A stretch of DNA of 64,000 nt from NCBI GenBank assembly GCA_032622095.1, contig CP136068.1, positions 3,635,314 to 3,699,313 on the forward strand, in the 5' to 3' direction. Each line of letters starts with the position of its first letter. Within the stretch, counting starts at the first letter, position 1. The stretch is from Siphonodentalium dalli (lineage: Eukaryota > Mollusca > Scaphopoda > Gadilida > Siphonodentaliidae). This document shows, one piece after another, positions 24,317 to 36,857 of the stretch. Position numbers and translations under genes: made by a program. The notes under the pieces are model-generated. The model was given only the letters and a program-made list of their open reading frames with translations. It was not told the origin of the DNA and ran no database searches.

Positions 24317-25109
24317 GCGCGCCCTCTTATTATATGTAAATGATCATACATACCGGTACCGTTAATGTAAATGTTTCTGCAAAACAGTCCTAAACAGTTT
24401 TTTTTAATACAATAAAAAGTGCACCACCCACAGCAGCCCCTGTCAAGTATACCGATAATCATTTAAATCCGGTTGACAATGTCAGACTAAAATATACACT
24501 TCAAAAAAATTCTATCGTAATATTATGACAGAAACTGTTTGCAGCATAGCGACCATCAGTAACTGACGTAAAATTACGACATCATTGTAATGTGAATAAT
24601 TGTAATCTGACATTTACAGAAGCTGAGAACCTTGTGTGAATTTAACTGTGGTGGGGTCTCAAGCAATCTACCCCTTCACATTAGAAACACGAATGACACA
24701 GCCTGAGGACGGATGCGATCCGTCTTACCACAGAAAAATTCAAACAGATCCACAGGTGATCAATGTCTTAAATCACATCTACAATTATAGATCAAAAATC
24801 AATTTCCATTGCCTAATTACCATGAAACCGACCCTTCTCACATAACAGAATTATGGAACAAAGTTATGTGCCTTGAAAATTAGCCTAAATTAATGTGGGT
24901 ACCAATATGTGAATTCACCATGCCAAAAAATAACACACTCTGATAATTAACACCTGAATTAAACTGTGATATGGTAGGACAAACAGCTCTTGGCTACGTC
25001 TACCCGTATATGCCTCCGACCCCCCCCCCCCCCCCCCCCCGTAGGCATATGATAATCATAATAACATGGGATGAACAGAGGAAACACTGACTATACCTAC
25101 ATCTAATTA
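24317..25109. other. Non-genic stretch with a 21-nt C tract
   Basis: No recognised family or gene. A C homopolymer covers 25020-25040. The 69-codon frame at 24636-24845 has no recognisable features. Confidence 0.5.
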
Positions 25110-25415
25110 TAACTAGAGGGGTGACTGTCCCAATGGGACTAAGGATACCCCCCTTTCTTGACACACTCGGCGACCCGATAGAATTCGTATCCGGTGCAAG
25201 ATACATTCACATAGAAAATTTCAAGTCGATAGCTCCACCCGTTTCCGAGATCTCGTCTGCGCACGCGCTTTCAGGCGTCGCACGGGCTCGACAATACGAC
25301 AACGGCAACCACCTGTTCAAACTACACACACGTACCAAGTTTCGTCCCGATCGGTTGAGAATCGTAGATTTGTATAAATGACAAACATACAAACAAACAT
25401 ACAAACAGAGGTCTT
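25110..25415 (+). repeat. Dispersed repeat with AAACATAC tail
   Basis: It ends ACCAAGTTTCGTCCCGATCG, GTTGAGAATCGTAG, then tandem ACAAACATACAAACAAACAT. This conserved end, followed by a short-repeat tail, is typical of the 3' ends of many invertebrate non-autonomous or LINE-derived repeats. The body has higher GC than its surroundings. The family is not named. Confidence 0.55.
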
Positions 25416-26224
25416 CAAAATATATATGAGATTATCTGAAGTACCGAATATAAAGACAGGTACTCTGAAGTATTTAGGTACTATGCATAGTAGCCAGCAA
25501 TTTGGTACTTCAGAAAACGAAACATATACCGTATGTACTAAGCGGATAACCTGCCCAGATACCAAGCACTCGAAATTACGAAACATGGCCGCTATGGCGT
25601 TTAAACATTGAATAAAGTACAAAACCACACAGACTACTTTGCATAAAGAAATAATCCGAGTTATACATGCATTACTTTTATTAGTATAGAACCTTGGTCG
25701 TTATTTTGTACTTAATTCAAAGTTGAATATCTTGATTTCAGGATTCTCATGAACTGTTCCCTGCATGTGGAGTAAAATTGGTCTGAATTTCTTAATTTGT
25801 GTACTATAACATTAAAGTAAACTTTATAAATTAAACATCTTGAAACAGGTCTGGGTGAAACACCAATCGATCTAAAATAGGCCGATAAATAAACAAGACA
25901 GACTGTGGGTCGCTCACCAGACTGTAAAGACTGAAAAGACTGGGACTCTGAACACTACAAGTCAGTATTTGACTATCACTTAAGACAAGTAGTTCTAAAC
26001 ATGGACATAGCTGGAGGTTCTCCGTTGAGTAGGTATTCTCATACACTATGGATATTGGATGTTCACATGACAATTTATTGATATCATTACATTACATGCA
26101 ACTATTGCAATGAAATATTCACATTGTCAATACAGGACTTAACAACTAATTAATGAAATACAACTGAAAAAAATTAGTGTCAATGACAAATTATTTTTAT
26201 ATAATTAAATTTTTTTTATTAAAA
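25416..26224. other. Non-genic stretch with one old duplicated segment
   Basis: 25855-25960 is related in reverse to 58700-58800 (GAGTCCCAGTCTT...TCTTTACAGT on the minus strand). Otherwise nothing is recognised. Confidence 0.45.
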
Positions 26225-26360
26225 AAAAAGAAGGGTCATAACTCCTTTAAAATAAATCGGATCAAACCCATATTCAAACTCGAACTGTATTTTGGGATGA
26301 GAAACCTATATACAATATTTGGTTCCGATCAAATATAAATTGTTAAGAGTTATCACATTA
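26225..26360 (+). repeat. Dispersed repeat family A, partial copy
   Basis: It carries GGGTCATAACTCCTTTAAAA, ATCAAACCCATATTCAAACT and TTGGTTCCGATCAAATATAA in family order. The 3' tail is missing. Confidence 0.8.
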
Positions 26361-26383
26361 TAATGGTAATATTATATTATCGC

Positions 26384-26868
26384 GTGATAATGGTAAGTCT
26401 CATTTCAAGCGGGATAAGCATAATCCATCAAACCAAAAGATATCTGACAATGACTTCTAATCATTTCCAATCCATACATACATATATAAAAATAAATTTA
26501 TGCAACCATAAAATAGTGTTGTGAAGCCATCATTAAGAGGTTGGTAGAAGATGGTCACTCCAATATGTGAACAGTGCAGTGGAACTGGACTGACTCCAGT
26601 TGTCGCCAGACCATATTAGAATTATCATAGACTGATATATATGTAAATATTAAAACATATGTAAGATTGAATTGGAGTTTCTAGTTCCTCTGTCATCCGG
26701 GTTAACCTGATTGGGGCTAAGAAGTGCATAGTTTGGGTTATCGACAAGTATCATACAATTATTTTTAAAGGTACTGAAAAGAAAAAAGTTTAAAAAAAAA
26801 AAAAAATAAAAAAAATTAAAAAGAATTTCAGCTCGTTAGCGGAAACAAATGTATTTTTTTTAGGGCCT
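26384..26868 (-). repeat. Dispersed repeat family F, copy 2 (inverted relative to 8727)
   Basis: It matches the reverse complement of 8727-9505 block by block and lacks its ~280-bp internal segment. It abuts a transposase-like fragment at 26870, so family F may be the edge of a larger element. Confidence 0.8.
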
Positions 26869-26869
26869 A

Positions 26870-27185
26870 ATCCGACTGAAAGTCCAACATTTGGTTTTGC
26901 TGGTCTCCTGCCACGGTTCCCTGTTATAATTTCATCATACAGGTTGAAAATTTCAGATTTAAAATCACAACACATGCAAATTATTTTCTCTCTGCATTCA
27001 ATTCCACGAATTTCCTCAGCGTTCATGTCCCAGTATAGGAATCCTGTACACGTGGGTTTATATGCCTTATGTTTTTCGAAGGAAGAGTTGCACATCATTG
27101 CATTTCAGCGTATATTGATCACCCGGTTCGATCCGCATTCGCGTTGCCAACCACTGACACATCTCTCGTCTGGGCTATCATTTCT
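26870..27185 (-). pseudogene. Fragment resembling a Mutator-like transposase domain, disrupted
   Basis: The minus-strand frame contains two CxxC-type pairs (CMCC region) followed by GRRPAKPNVGLSVGL. That motif resembles a conserved stretch in a group of 'Mutator-like transposase domain' proteins of invertebrates. This is recalled family knowledge, not a search. A possible splice acceptor (TTTTCAG) lies at the upstream edge near 27186. An in-frame TGA near 27102 breaks the reading frame and the right part is cut at the family F boundary. Calling it a decayed transposon fragment is inference. A short diverged host exon cannot be excluded. Confidence 0.42.
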
Positions 27186-27952
27186 GAAAATTAAAAAGAA
27201 AAAATCCTAAATTTTACTCTTTGAACCATATATATTAAAGGTTCACACATATCGGTCTAACTGTGAGATATTTTTTTTCTTTAAAAACACTGCCTGCTCC
27301 AAACAGTCCTTTGAATGAATAGTTAGTTGACTGTACCTGTGCTGCTAGTAAACAGTGATCCAATTCATAAGAACAGTATAAGGGGAGTAACTCTATCTGC
27401 AAATTATTAGGCTGAAAACCTGTGTTTTTACTCAGGGTACAGCTCTCAAATCATTTCCTGCAAAAAAAACTTTAAACTTGGTATAATTTTGAAGAACAAT
27501 TACTACTTGTCCCAAAATGAGCTCAGACAAGGATGTCTTAACCCTGGGTCAGTTGAATTTTCCTGACTGAAAATGGTGCTAAAATTTGCAATGTCTGCTA
27601 CAATCCCAATTAGAAGGAATCCTTAATCTATTGTCTCACAGTATCAAATGTCGTTAACTAACATTGGACAGGGGGTGCCAATGATGAGGTTATAATGACA
27701 ACATGTTCCTTCAGCTGATAAAGTAGTAATATATCAACAGATAAGGTGGCAGACATTTTCAAGCATCATTAATTTCCAAACTCCTTAAAAGCAAGGTGCT
27801 GATCTCAAAACAGTTAGTTGTCATCATTTCTCGAGACAAATATCATTTCTCATCGTAAAAATTCTGGAAGTTGTATATTCGCGAGAAGAATTTTCCAAAT
27901 TAATGCTGTTAATGTGACAGAGTTGTTGAGTGGATTTTGGAATTTGTGAGGA
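27186..27952. other. Non-genic stretch, nothing recognised
   Basis: No repeat family or credible frame up to the start of the 64-bp array. Confidence 0.5.
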
Positions 27953-30900
27953 CCCCTCACGCATGGCACGTTAGAATGAGTGGGTGTCTCATGGGTAACT
28001 ACGGGCAGGGTTAGCCACCCCAGTGCATGGCACGTTAGAATGAGTGGGTGTCTCATGGGTAACTACGGGCAGGGTTAGCCACCCCAGTGCATGGCACGTT
28101 AGAATGAGTGGGTGTCTCAGAGGTAACTACGGGCAGGGTTAGCCACCCCAGTGCATGGCACGTTAGAATGAGTGGGTGTCTCAGAGGTAACTACAGGCAG
28201 GGTTAGCCAACCCAGTGCATGGCACGTTAGAATGAGTGGGTGTCTCGTGGGTAACTACAGGCAGGGTTAGCCACCCCAGTGCATGGCACGCTAGAATGAG
28301 TGGGTGTCTCAGGGGTAACTACAGGCAGGGTTAGCCACCCCAGTGCATGGCACGTTAGAATGAGTGGGTGTCTCAGAGGTAACTACAGGCAGGGTTAGCC
28401 ACCCCAGTGCATGACACGCTAGAATGAGTGGGTGTCTCAGGGGTAACTACAGGCAGGGTTAGCCACCCCAGTGCATGGCACGCTAGAATGAGTGGGTGTC
28501 TCAGGGGTAACTACAGGCAGGGTTAGCCACCCCAGTGCATGGCACGTTAGAATGAGTGGGTGTCTCAGGGCTAACTACAGGCAGTGTTAGCCACCCCAGT
28601 GCATGACACGTTAGAATGAGTGGGTGTCTCAGAGGTAACTACGGGCAGGGTTAGCCACCCCAGTGCATGGCACGTTAGAATGAGTGGGTGTCTCATGGGT
28701 AACTACAGGCAGGGTTAGCCACCCCAGTGCATGGCACGTTAGAATGAGTGGGTGTCTCAGAGGTAACTACAGGCAGGGTTAGCCACCCCAGTGCATGGCA
28801 CGTTAGAATGAGTGGGTGTCTCAGGGGTAACTACAGGCAGGGTTAGCCACCCCAGTGCATGGCACGTTAGAATGAGTGGGTGTCTCAGAGGTAACTACAG
28901 GCAGGGTTAGCCACCCCAGTGCATGGCACGTTAGAATGAGTGGGTGTCTCAGAGGTAACTACAGGCAGTGTTAGCCACCCCAGTGCATGGCACGTTAGAA
29001 TGAGTGGGTGTCTCAGAGGTAACTACAGGCAGGGTTAGCCACCCCAGTGCATGGCACGTTAGAATGAGTGGGTGTCTCAGGGGTAACTACAGGCAGGGTT
29101 AGCCACCCCAGTGCATGGCACGTTAGAATGAGTGGGTGTCTCAGAGGTAACTACAGGCAGGGTTAGCCACCCCAGTGCATGGCACGTTAGAATGAGTGGG
29201 TGTCTCAGAGGTAACTACAGGCAGGGTTAGCCACCCCAGTGCATGGCACGTTAGAATGAGTGGGTGTCTCAGAGGTAACTACAGGCAGTGTTAGCCACCC
29301 CAGTGCATGGCACGTTAGAATGAGTGGGTGTCTCAGAGGTAACTACAGGCAGGGTTAGCCACCCCAGTGCATGGCACGTTAGAATGAGTGGGTGTCTCAG
29401 AGGTAACTACAGGCAGGGTTAGCCACCCCAGTGCATGGCACGTTAGAATGAGTGGGTGTCTCAGAGGTAAATACAGGCAGGGTTAGCCACCCCAGTGCAT
29501 GGCACGTTAGAATGAGTGGGTGTCTCAGAGGTAACTACAGGCAGGGTTAGCCACCCCAGTGCATGGCACGTTAGAATGAGTGGGTGTCTCATGGGTAACT
29601 ACAGGCAGGGTTAGCCACCCCAGTGCATGGCACGTTAGAATGAGTGGGTGTCTCAGAGGTAACTACAGGCAGGGTTAGCCACCCCAGTGCATGGCACGTT
29701 AGAATGAGTGGGTGTCTCAGAGGTAACTACAGGCAGGGTTAGCCACCCCAGTGCATGGCACGTTAGAATGAGTGGGTGTCTCAGAGGTAACTACAGGCAG
29801 GGTTAGCCACCCCAGTGCATGGCACGTTAGAATGAGTGGGTGTCTCATGGGTAACTACAGGCAGGGTTAGCCACCCCAGTGCATGGCACGTTAGAATGAG
29901 TGGGTGTCTCAGAGGTAACTACAGGCAGGGTTAGCCACCCCAGTGCATGGCACGTTAGAATGAGTGGGTGTCTCAGAGGTAACTACAGGCAGGGTTAGCC
30001 ACCCCAGTGCATGGCACGCTAGAATGAGTGGGTGTCTCAGAGGTAACTACAGGCAGGGTTAGCCACCCCAGTGCATGGCACGTTAGAATGAGTGGGTGTC
30101 TCAGAGGTAACTACGGGCAGGGTTAGCCACCCCAGTACATGGCACGTTAGAATGAGTGGGTGTCTCATGGGTAACTACAGACAGGGTTAGCCACCCCAGT
30201 GCATGGCACGTTAGAATGAGTGGGTGTCTCAGAGGTAACTACAGGCAGGGTTAGCCACCCCAGTGCATGGCATGTTAGAATGAGTGGGTGTCTCATGGGT
30301 AACTACAGGCAGGGTTAGCCACCCCAGTGCATGGCACGTTAGAATGAGTGGGTGTCTCAGAGGTAACTACGGGCAGGGTTAGCCACCCCAATGCATGGCA
30401 CGTTAGAATGAGTGGGTGTCTCATGGGTAACTACAGGCAGGGTTAGCCACCCCAGTGCATGGCACGTTAGAATGAGTGGGTGTCTCAGAGGTAACTACAG
30501 GCAGGGTTAGCCACCCCAGTGCATGGCATGTTAGAATGAGTGGGTGTCTCATGGGTAACTACAGGCAGGGTTAGCCACCCCAGTGCATGGCACGTTAGAA
30601 TGAGTGGGTGTCTCAGAGGTAACTACAGGCAGGGTTAGCCACCCCAGTGCATGGCACGTTAGAATGAGTGGGTGTCTCAGGGGTAACTACAGGCAGGGTT
30701 AGCCACCCCAGTGCATGGCACGTTAGAATGAGTGGGTGTCTCATGGGTAACTACAGGCAGGGTTAGCCACCCCAGTGCATGGCACGTTAGAATGAGTGGG
30801 TGTCTCAGAGGTAACTACAGGCAGGGTTAGCCACCCCAGTGCATGGCACGTTAGAATGAGTGGGTGTCTCAGAGGTAACTACGGGCAGGGTTAGCCACCC

Positions 30901-33900
30901 CAGTGCATGGCATGCTAGAATGAGTGGGTGTCTCAGAGGTAACTACAGGCAGGGTTAGCCACCCCAGTGCATGGCATGTTAGAATGAGTGGGTGTCTCAT
31001 GGGTAACTACAGGCAGGGTTAGCCACCCCAGTGCATGGCATGTTAGAATGAGTGGGTGTCTCATGGGTAACTACAGGCAGGGTTAGCCACCCCAGTGCAT
31101 GGCACGTTAGAATGAGTGGGTGTCTCAGGGGTAACTACGGGCAGGGTTAGCCACCCCAGTGCATGGCACGTTAGAATGAGTGGGTGTCTCAGGGGTAACT
31201 ACGGGCAGGGTTAGCCACCCCAGTGCATGGCACGTTAGAATGAGTGGGTGTCTCAGAGGTAACTACGGGCAGGGTTAGCCACCCCAGTGCATGACACGTT
31301 AGAATGAGTGGGTGTCTCAGGGGTAACTACAGGCAGTGTTAGCCACCCCAGTGCATGACACGTTAGAATGAGTGGGTGTCTCAGAGGTAACTACAGGCAG
31401 TGTTAGCCACCCCAGTGCATGGCACGTTAGAATGAGTGGGTGTCTCAGGGGTAACTACAGGCAGGGTTAGCCACCCCAGTGCATGGCATGTTAGAATGAG
31501 TGGGTGTCTCAGAGGTAACTACGGGCAGGGTTAGCCACCCCAGTGCATGGCACGTTAGAATGAGTGGGTGTCTCAGAGGTAACTACAGGCAGGGTTAGCC
31601 ACCCCAGTGCATGGCATGTTAGAATGAGTGGGTGTCTCATGGGTAACTACAGGCAGGGTTAGCCACCCCAGTGCATGGCATGTTAGAATGAGTGGGTGTC
31701 TCAGGGGTAACTACAGGCAGGGTTAGCCACCCCAGTGCATGGCACGTTAGAATGAGTGGGTGTCTCAGAGGTAACTACGGGCAGGGTTAGTCACCCCAGT
31801 GCATGGCACGTTAGAATGAGTGGGTGTCTCAGGGGTAACTACGGGCAGGGTTAGCCACCCCAGTGCATGGCACGTTAGAATGAGTGGGTGTCTCAGAGGT
31901 AACTACAGGCAGGGTTAGCCACCCCAGTGCATGGCACGTTAGAATGAGTGGGTATCTCAGGGGTAACTACGGGCAGGGTTAGCCACCCCAGTGCATGGCA
32001 CGTTAGAATGAGTGGGTATCTCAGGGGTAACTACGGGCAGGGTTAGCCACCCCAGTGCATGGCACGTTAGAATGAGTGGGTATCTCAGGGGTAACTACGG
32101 GCAGGGTTAGCCACCCCAGTGCATGGCACGTTAGAATGAGTGGGTGTCTCATGGGTAACTACAGGCAGGGTTAGCCACCCCAGTGCATGGCACGCTAGAA
32201 TGAGTGGGTGTCTCAGGGGTAACTACGGGCAGGGTTAGCCACCCCAGTGCATGGCACGTTAGAATGAGTGGGTATCTCAGGGGTAACTACGGGCAGGGTT
32301 AGCCACCCCAGTGCATGGCACGTTAGAATGAGTGGGTGTCTCAGAGGTAACTACGGGCATGGTTAGCCACCCCAGTGCATGGCACGTTAGAATGAGTGGG
32401 TGTCTCAGGGGTAACTACGGGCAGGGTTAGCCACCCCAGTGCATGGCACGTTAGAATGAGTGGGTGTCTCATGGGTAACTACGGGCAGGGTTAGCCACCC
32501 CAGTGCATGGCACGCTAGAATGAGTGGGTGTCTCAGAGGTAACCACGGGCAGGGTTAGCCACCCCAGTGCATGGCACGTTAGAATGAGTGGGTGTCTCAT
32601 GGGTAACTACGGGCAGGGTTAGCCACCCCAGTGCATGGCACGTTAGAATGAGTGGGTGTCTCAGAGGTAACTACAGGCAGGGTTAGCCACCCCAGTGCAT
32701 GGCACGCTAGAATGAGTGGGTGTCTCAGAGGTAACTACGGGCATGGTTAGCCACCCCAGTGCATGGCACGTTAGAATGAGTGGGTGTCTCAGAGGTAACT
32801 ACGGGCAGGGTTAGCCACCCAAGTGCATGGCACGCTAGAATGAGTGGGTGTCTCAGAGGTAACTACGGGCAGGGTTAGCCACCCCAGTGCATGGCACGTT
32901 AGAATGAGTGGGTGTCTCAGGGGTAACTACGGGCAGGGTTAGCCACCCCAGTTCATGGCACGTTAGAATGAGTGGGTGTCTCATGGGTAACTACGGGCAG
33001 GGTTAGCCACCCCAGTGCATGGCACGTTAGAATGAGTGGGTGTCTCATGGGTAACTACGGGCAGGGTTAGCCACCCCAGTGCATGGCACGTTAGAATGAG
33101 TGGGTGTCTCAGAGGTAACTACGGGCAGGGTTAGCCACCCCAGTTCATGGCACGTTAGAATGAGTGGGTGTCTCATGGGTAACTACGGGCAGGGTTAGCC
33201 ACCCCAGTGCATGGCACGTTAGAATGAGTGGGTGTCTCAGAGGTAACTACGGGCAGGGTTAGCCACCCCAGTTCATGGCACGTTAGAATGAGTGGGTGTC
33301 TCATGGGTAACTACGGGCAGGGTTAGCCACCCAAGTGCATGGCACGTTAGAATGAGTGGGTGTATCAGGGGTAACTACGGGCAGGGTTAGCCACCCCAGT
33401 GCATGGCACGCTAGAATGAGTGGGTGTCTCATGGGTAACTACGGGCAGGGTTAGCCACCCAAGTGCATGGCACGTTAGAATGAGTGGGTGTATCAGGGGT
33501 AACTACGGGCAGGGTTAGCCACCCCAGTGCATGGCACGCTAGAATGAGTGGGTGTCTCAGAGGTAACTACGGGCAGGGTTAGCCACCCCAGTTCATGGCA
33601 CGTTAGAATGAGTGGGTGTCTCATGGGTAACTACGGGCAGGGTTAGCCACCCAAGTGCATGGCACGTTAGAATGAGTGGGTGTATCAGGGGTAACTACGG
33701 GCAGGGTTAGCCACCCCAGTGCATGGCACGCTAGAATGAGTGGGTGTCTCAGAGGTAACTACGGGCAGGGTTAGCCACCCAAGTGCATGGCACGCTAGAA
33801 TGAGTGGGTGTCTCATGGGTAACTACGGGCAGGGTTAGCCACCCCAGTGCATGGCACGTTAGAATGAGTGGGTGTATCAGGGGTAACTACGGGCAGGGTT

Positions 33901-35913
33901 AGCCACCCCAGTGCATGGCACGCTAGAATGAGTGGGTGTCTCAGAGGTAACTACGGGCAGGGTTAGCCACCCAAGTGCATGGCATGCTAGAATGGGTGGG
34001 TGTCTCAGAGGTAACTACGGGCAGGGTTAGCCACCCAAGTGCATGGCACGCTAGAATGAGTGGGTGTCTCATGGGTAACTACGGGCAGGGTTAGCCACCC
34101 CAGTGCATGGCACGTTAGAATGAGTGGGTGTATCAGGGGTAACTACGGGCAGGGTTAGCCACCCCAGTGCATGGCACGCTAGAATGAGTGGGTGTCTCAG
34201 AGGTAACTACGGGCAGGGTTAGCCACCCCAGTGCATGGCACGTTAGAATGAGTGGGTGTCTCAGAGGTAACTACGGGCAGGGTTAGCCACACCAGTGCAT
34301 GGCACGTTAGAATGAGTGGGTGTCTCAGAGGTAACTACGGGCATGGTTAGCCACCCCAGTGCATGGCACGTTAGAATGAGTGGGTGTCTCAGAGGTAACT
34401 ACAGGCAGGGTTAGCCACCCCAGTGCATGGCATGTTAGAATGAGTGGGTGTCTCAGAGGTAACTACGGGCAGGGTTAGCCACCCCAGTGCATGGCACGTT
34501 AGAATGAGTGGGTGTCTCAGAGGTAACTACGGGCAGGGTTAGCCACCCCAGTGCATGGCACGTTAGAATGAGTGGGTGTCTCAGAGGTAACTACAGGCAG
34601 GGTTAGCCACCCCAGTGCATGGCACATTAGAATGAGTGGGTGTCTCAGAGGTAACTACGGGCAGGGTTAGCCACCCCAGTGCATGCACGTTAGAATGAGT
34701 GGGTGTCTCAGAGGTAACTACGGGCAGGGTTAGCCACCCCAGTGCATGGCACGTTAGAATGAGTGGGTGTCTCAGAGGTAACTACGGGCATGGTTAGCCA
34801 CCCCAGTGCATGGCACGTTAGAATGAGTGGGTGTCTCAGGGGTAACTACGGGCAGGGTTAGCCACCCAAGTGCATGGCACGCTAGAATGGGTGGGTGTCT
34901 CATGGGTAACTACGGGCATGGTTAGCCACCCCAGTGCATGGCACGTTAGAATGAGTGGGTGTCTCAGGGGTAACTACGGGTAGGGTTAGCCACCCAAGTG
35001 CATGGCACGTTAGAATGAGTGGGTGTCTCATGGGTAACTACGGGCATGGTTAGCCACCCAAGTGCATGGCACGCTAGAATGAGTGGGTGTCTCAGAGGTA
35101 ACTACGGGTAGGGTTAGCCACCCAAGTGCATGGCACGTTAGAATGAGTGGGTGTCTCATGGGTAACTACGGGCATGGTTAGCCACCCAAGTGCATGGCAC
35201 GCTAGAATGAGTGGGTGTCTCAGGGGTAACTACGGGCAGGGTTAGCCACCCCAGTGCATGGCACGTTAGAATGAGTGGGTGTCTCAGGGGTAACTACGGG
35301 CAGGGTTAGCCACCCCAGTGCATGGCACGCTAGAATGAGTGGGTGTCTCATGGGTAACTACGGGCATGGTTAGCCACCCCAGTGCATGGCACGTTAGAAT
35401 GAGTGGGTGTCTCAGAGGTAACCACGGGCAGGGTTAGCCACCGCAGTGCATGTCACGCTAGAATGAGTGGGTGTCTCATGGGTAACTACGGGCATGGTTA
35501 GCCACCCCAGTGCATGGCACGTTAGAATGAGTGGGTGTCTCAGAGGTAACTACGGGCAGGGTTAGCCACCCCAGTGCATGGCACGTTAGAATGAGTGGGT
35601 GTCTCAGAGGTAACTACGGGCATGGTTAGCCACCCCAGTGCATGGCACGTTAGAATGAGTGGGTGTCTCAGAGGTAACTACGGGCATGGTTAGCCACCCC
35701 AGTGCATGGCACGTTAGAATGAGTGGGTGTCTCAGAGGTAACTACGGGCAGGGTTAGCCACCCCAGTGCATGGCACGTTAGAATGAGTGGGTGTCTCAGG
35801 GGTAACTACGGGCAGGGTTAGCCACCCCAGTGCATGGCACGTTAGAATGAGTGGGTGTCTCAGGGGTAACTACGGGCAGGGTTAGCCACCCCAGTGCATG
35901 GCACGCTAGAATG
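27953..35913 (+). repeat. 64-bp tandem satellite array (about 124 units)
   Basis: Units contain GCATGGCACGTTAGAATGAG, TGGGTGTCTCAGAGGTAAC and GGCAGGGTTAGCCACC. GCATGG occurs at 27961 and 35896, which is 124 x 64 minus 1. The only indel is one lost G near 34685. Diagnostic variants are clustered: ACAGGC dominates 28190-31100 and ACGGGC later parts. CCCAAGTG is concentrated at 33330-35200, and GTGTATCAGGGG recurs at 33362, 33490, 33682, 33874 and 34130 (2-, 3-, 3- and 4-unit spacing). No coding potential. Confidence 0.97.
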
Positions 35914-36149
35914 TCACAAACTTAGTCAGATTAGAATGCCGGCCGGTCGCCTATATTCCAATATATTTACATAGCCCATCTGTGGAACACTGAATCCTGT
36001 TCGGTGATTGGTAAATTTTGCTGAGAAATTAATTACATGAATAAATCCACACTGTACCTGGGCTTTATATATTGATATATGTGACATTTAAGCTAAGCTA
36101 ACCACATTAACTGCAAATGAACTAGTCATGAAGACGAAATCGATTTTCT

Positions 36150-36773
36150 CACGTTTCGGAATACCTCGTATCTGACAATCAAGCTTCGTATGTCAGTGAC
36201 ACTTACAAAACATTCTTGCTTGAATGGGGCATAAACCATGTGACCTTGAGCCCATACCACCCGATATCGAACAGACTGGCAGAGAGTTATGTGGGAGTGG
36301 TCAAAGGTCTCCTTCAAAAAGCTTGGGAGGAGAAGAAAGAACCATACTTAGCAATTATGGTGTATAGGGACAGTCCAGAAATGAATGACAAGTCACCATC
36401 TCAATTACTCATGGGACGTAAAATGCGTACTCGAATACCGGTCGTTCGCAAACAGTTAATTCCCACCAAACAAAAATATGTTGGATCCAATAGGTCTGAA
36501 CAGATGAAGAGACAAAAACATTATTATGACAGGAACACTAAACAGTTGCCATCTCTGGCTGCAAATGACAACGTTCGCATATTCGATAGGAAAAACAAGG
36601 TGTGGATTCCAGGCTCAGTTGTTCAAGCACATGACACACCAAGGTCATATGACATACGCACCCAGAACAATGTGCACAGGCGTAATCGTATTGATGTGCG
36701 TGTTCGACAAAATTCAGACAATCGCAGTGACCCAGTGACCCTGACATATGGAAATGAAAATGCTGACACTTAG
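36150..36773 (+). pseudogene. Integrase C-terminal part of a Ty3/gypsy-like pol, broken
   Basis: The frame reads VSDN...SPYHPISNRLAESYVG, with the second catalytic Asp and the catalytic Glu separated by exactly 35 residues (D-x35-E). After that come the LLMGRKMRTRIPV motif typical of invertebrate gypsy-type integrases, and a basic C-terminal region ending at TAG (36771-36773). The first catalytic Asp and the HHCC zinc domain are missing. Just upstream, the expected FGIP motif (36152 on) is in another frame from VSDN, so there is a small deletion or frameshift near 36170. The glycine that usually follows the VSDN asparagine is Gln here. Integrase normally inserts the element's cDNA. This copy cannot encode an active enzyme. 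Confidence 0.85.
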
Positions 36774-36857
36774 TAACCACACGTAGTGGGCGAATTGTTA
36801 AGCCGCCGAACAGATTCGGTTACACGTAAACTGATTGCAATATCTTAAGGGAGGAGA

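Noticed and set aside
18184-24462. Open frames of 900-1,859 codons on both strands
   Set aside because: They lie wholly inside tandem arrays, exist in all six frames at once, lack start context and flanking exons, and are explained by stop-free modules.
27953-35913. CRISPR-like array
   Set aside because: Repeats are contiguous 64-bp units with no unique spacers, and the genome is eukaryotic.
27953-35913. Telomeric or interstitial telomere repeat
   Set aside because: AGGGTTAG occurs once per 64 bp, never in tandem.
36126-36780. Minus-strand and second-frame open frames over the integrase
   Set aside because: They are shadows of the integrase frame, which alone shows family motifs.
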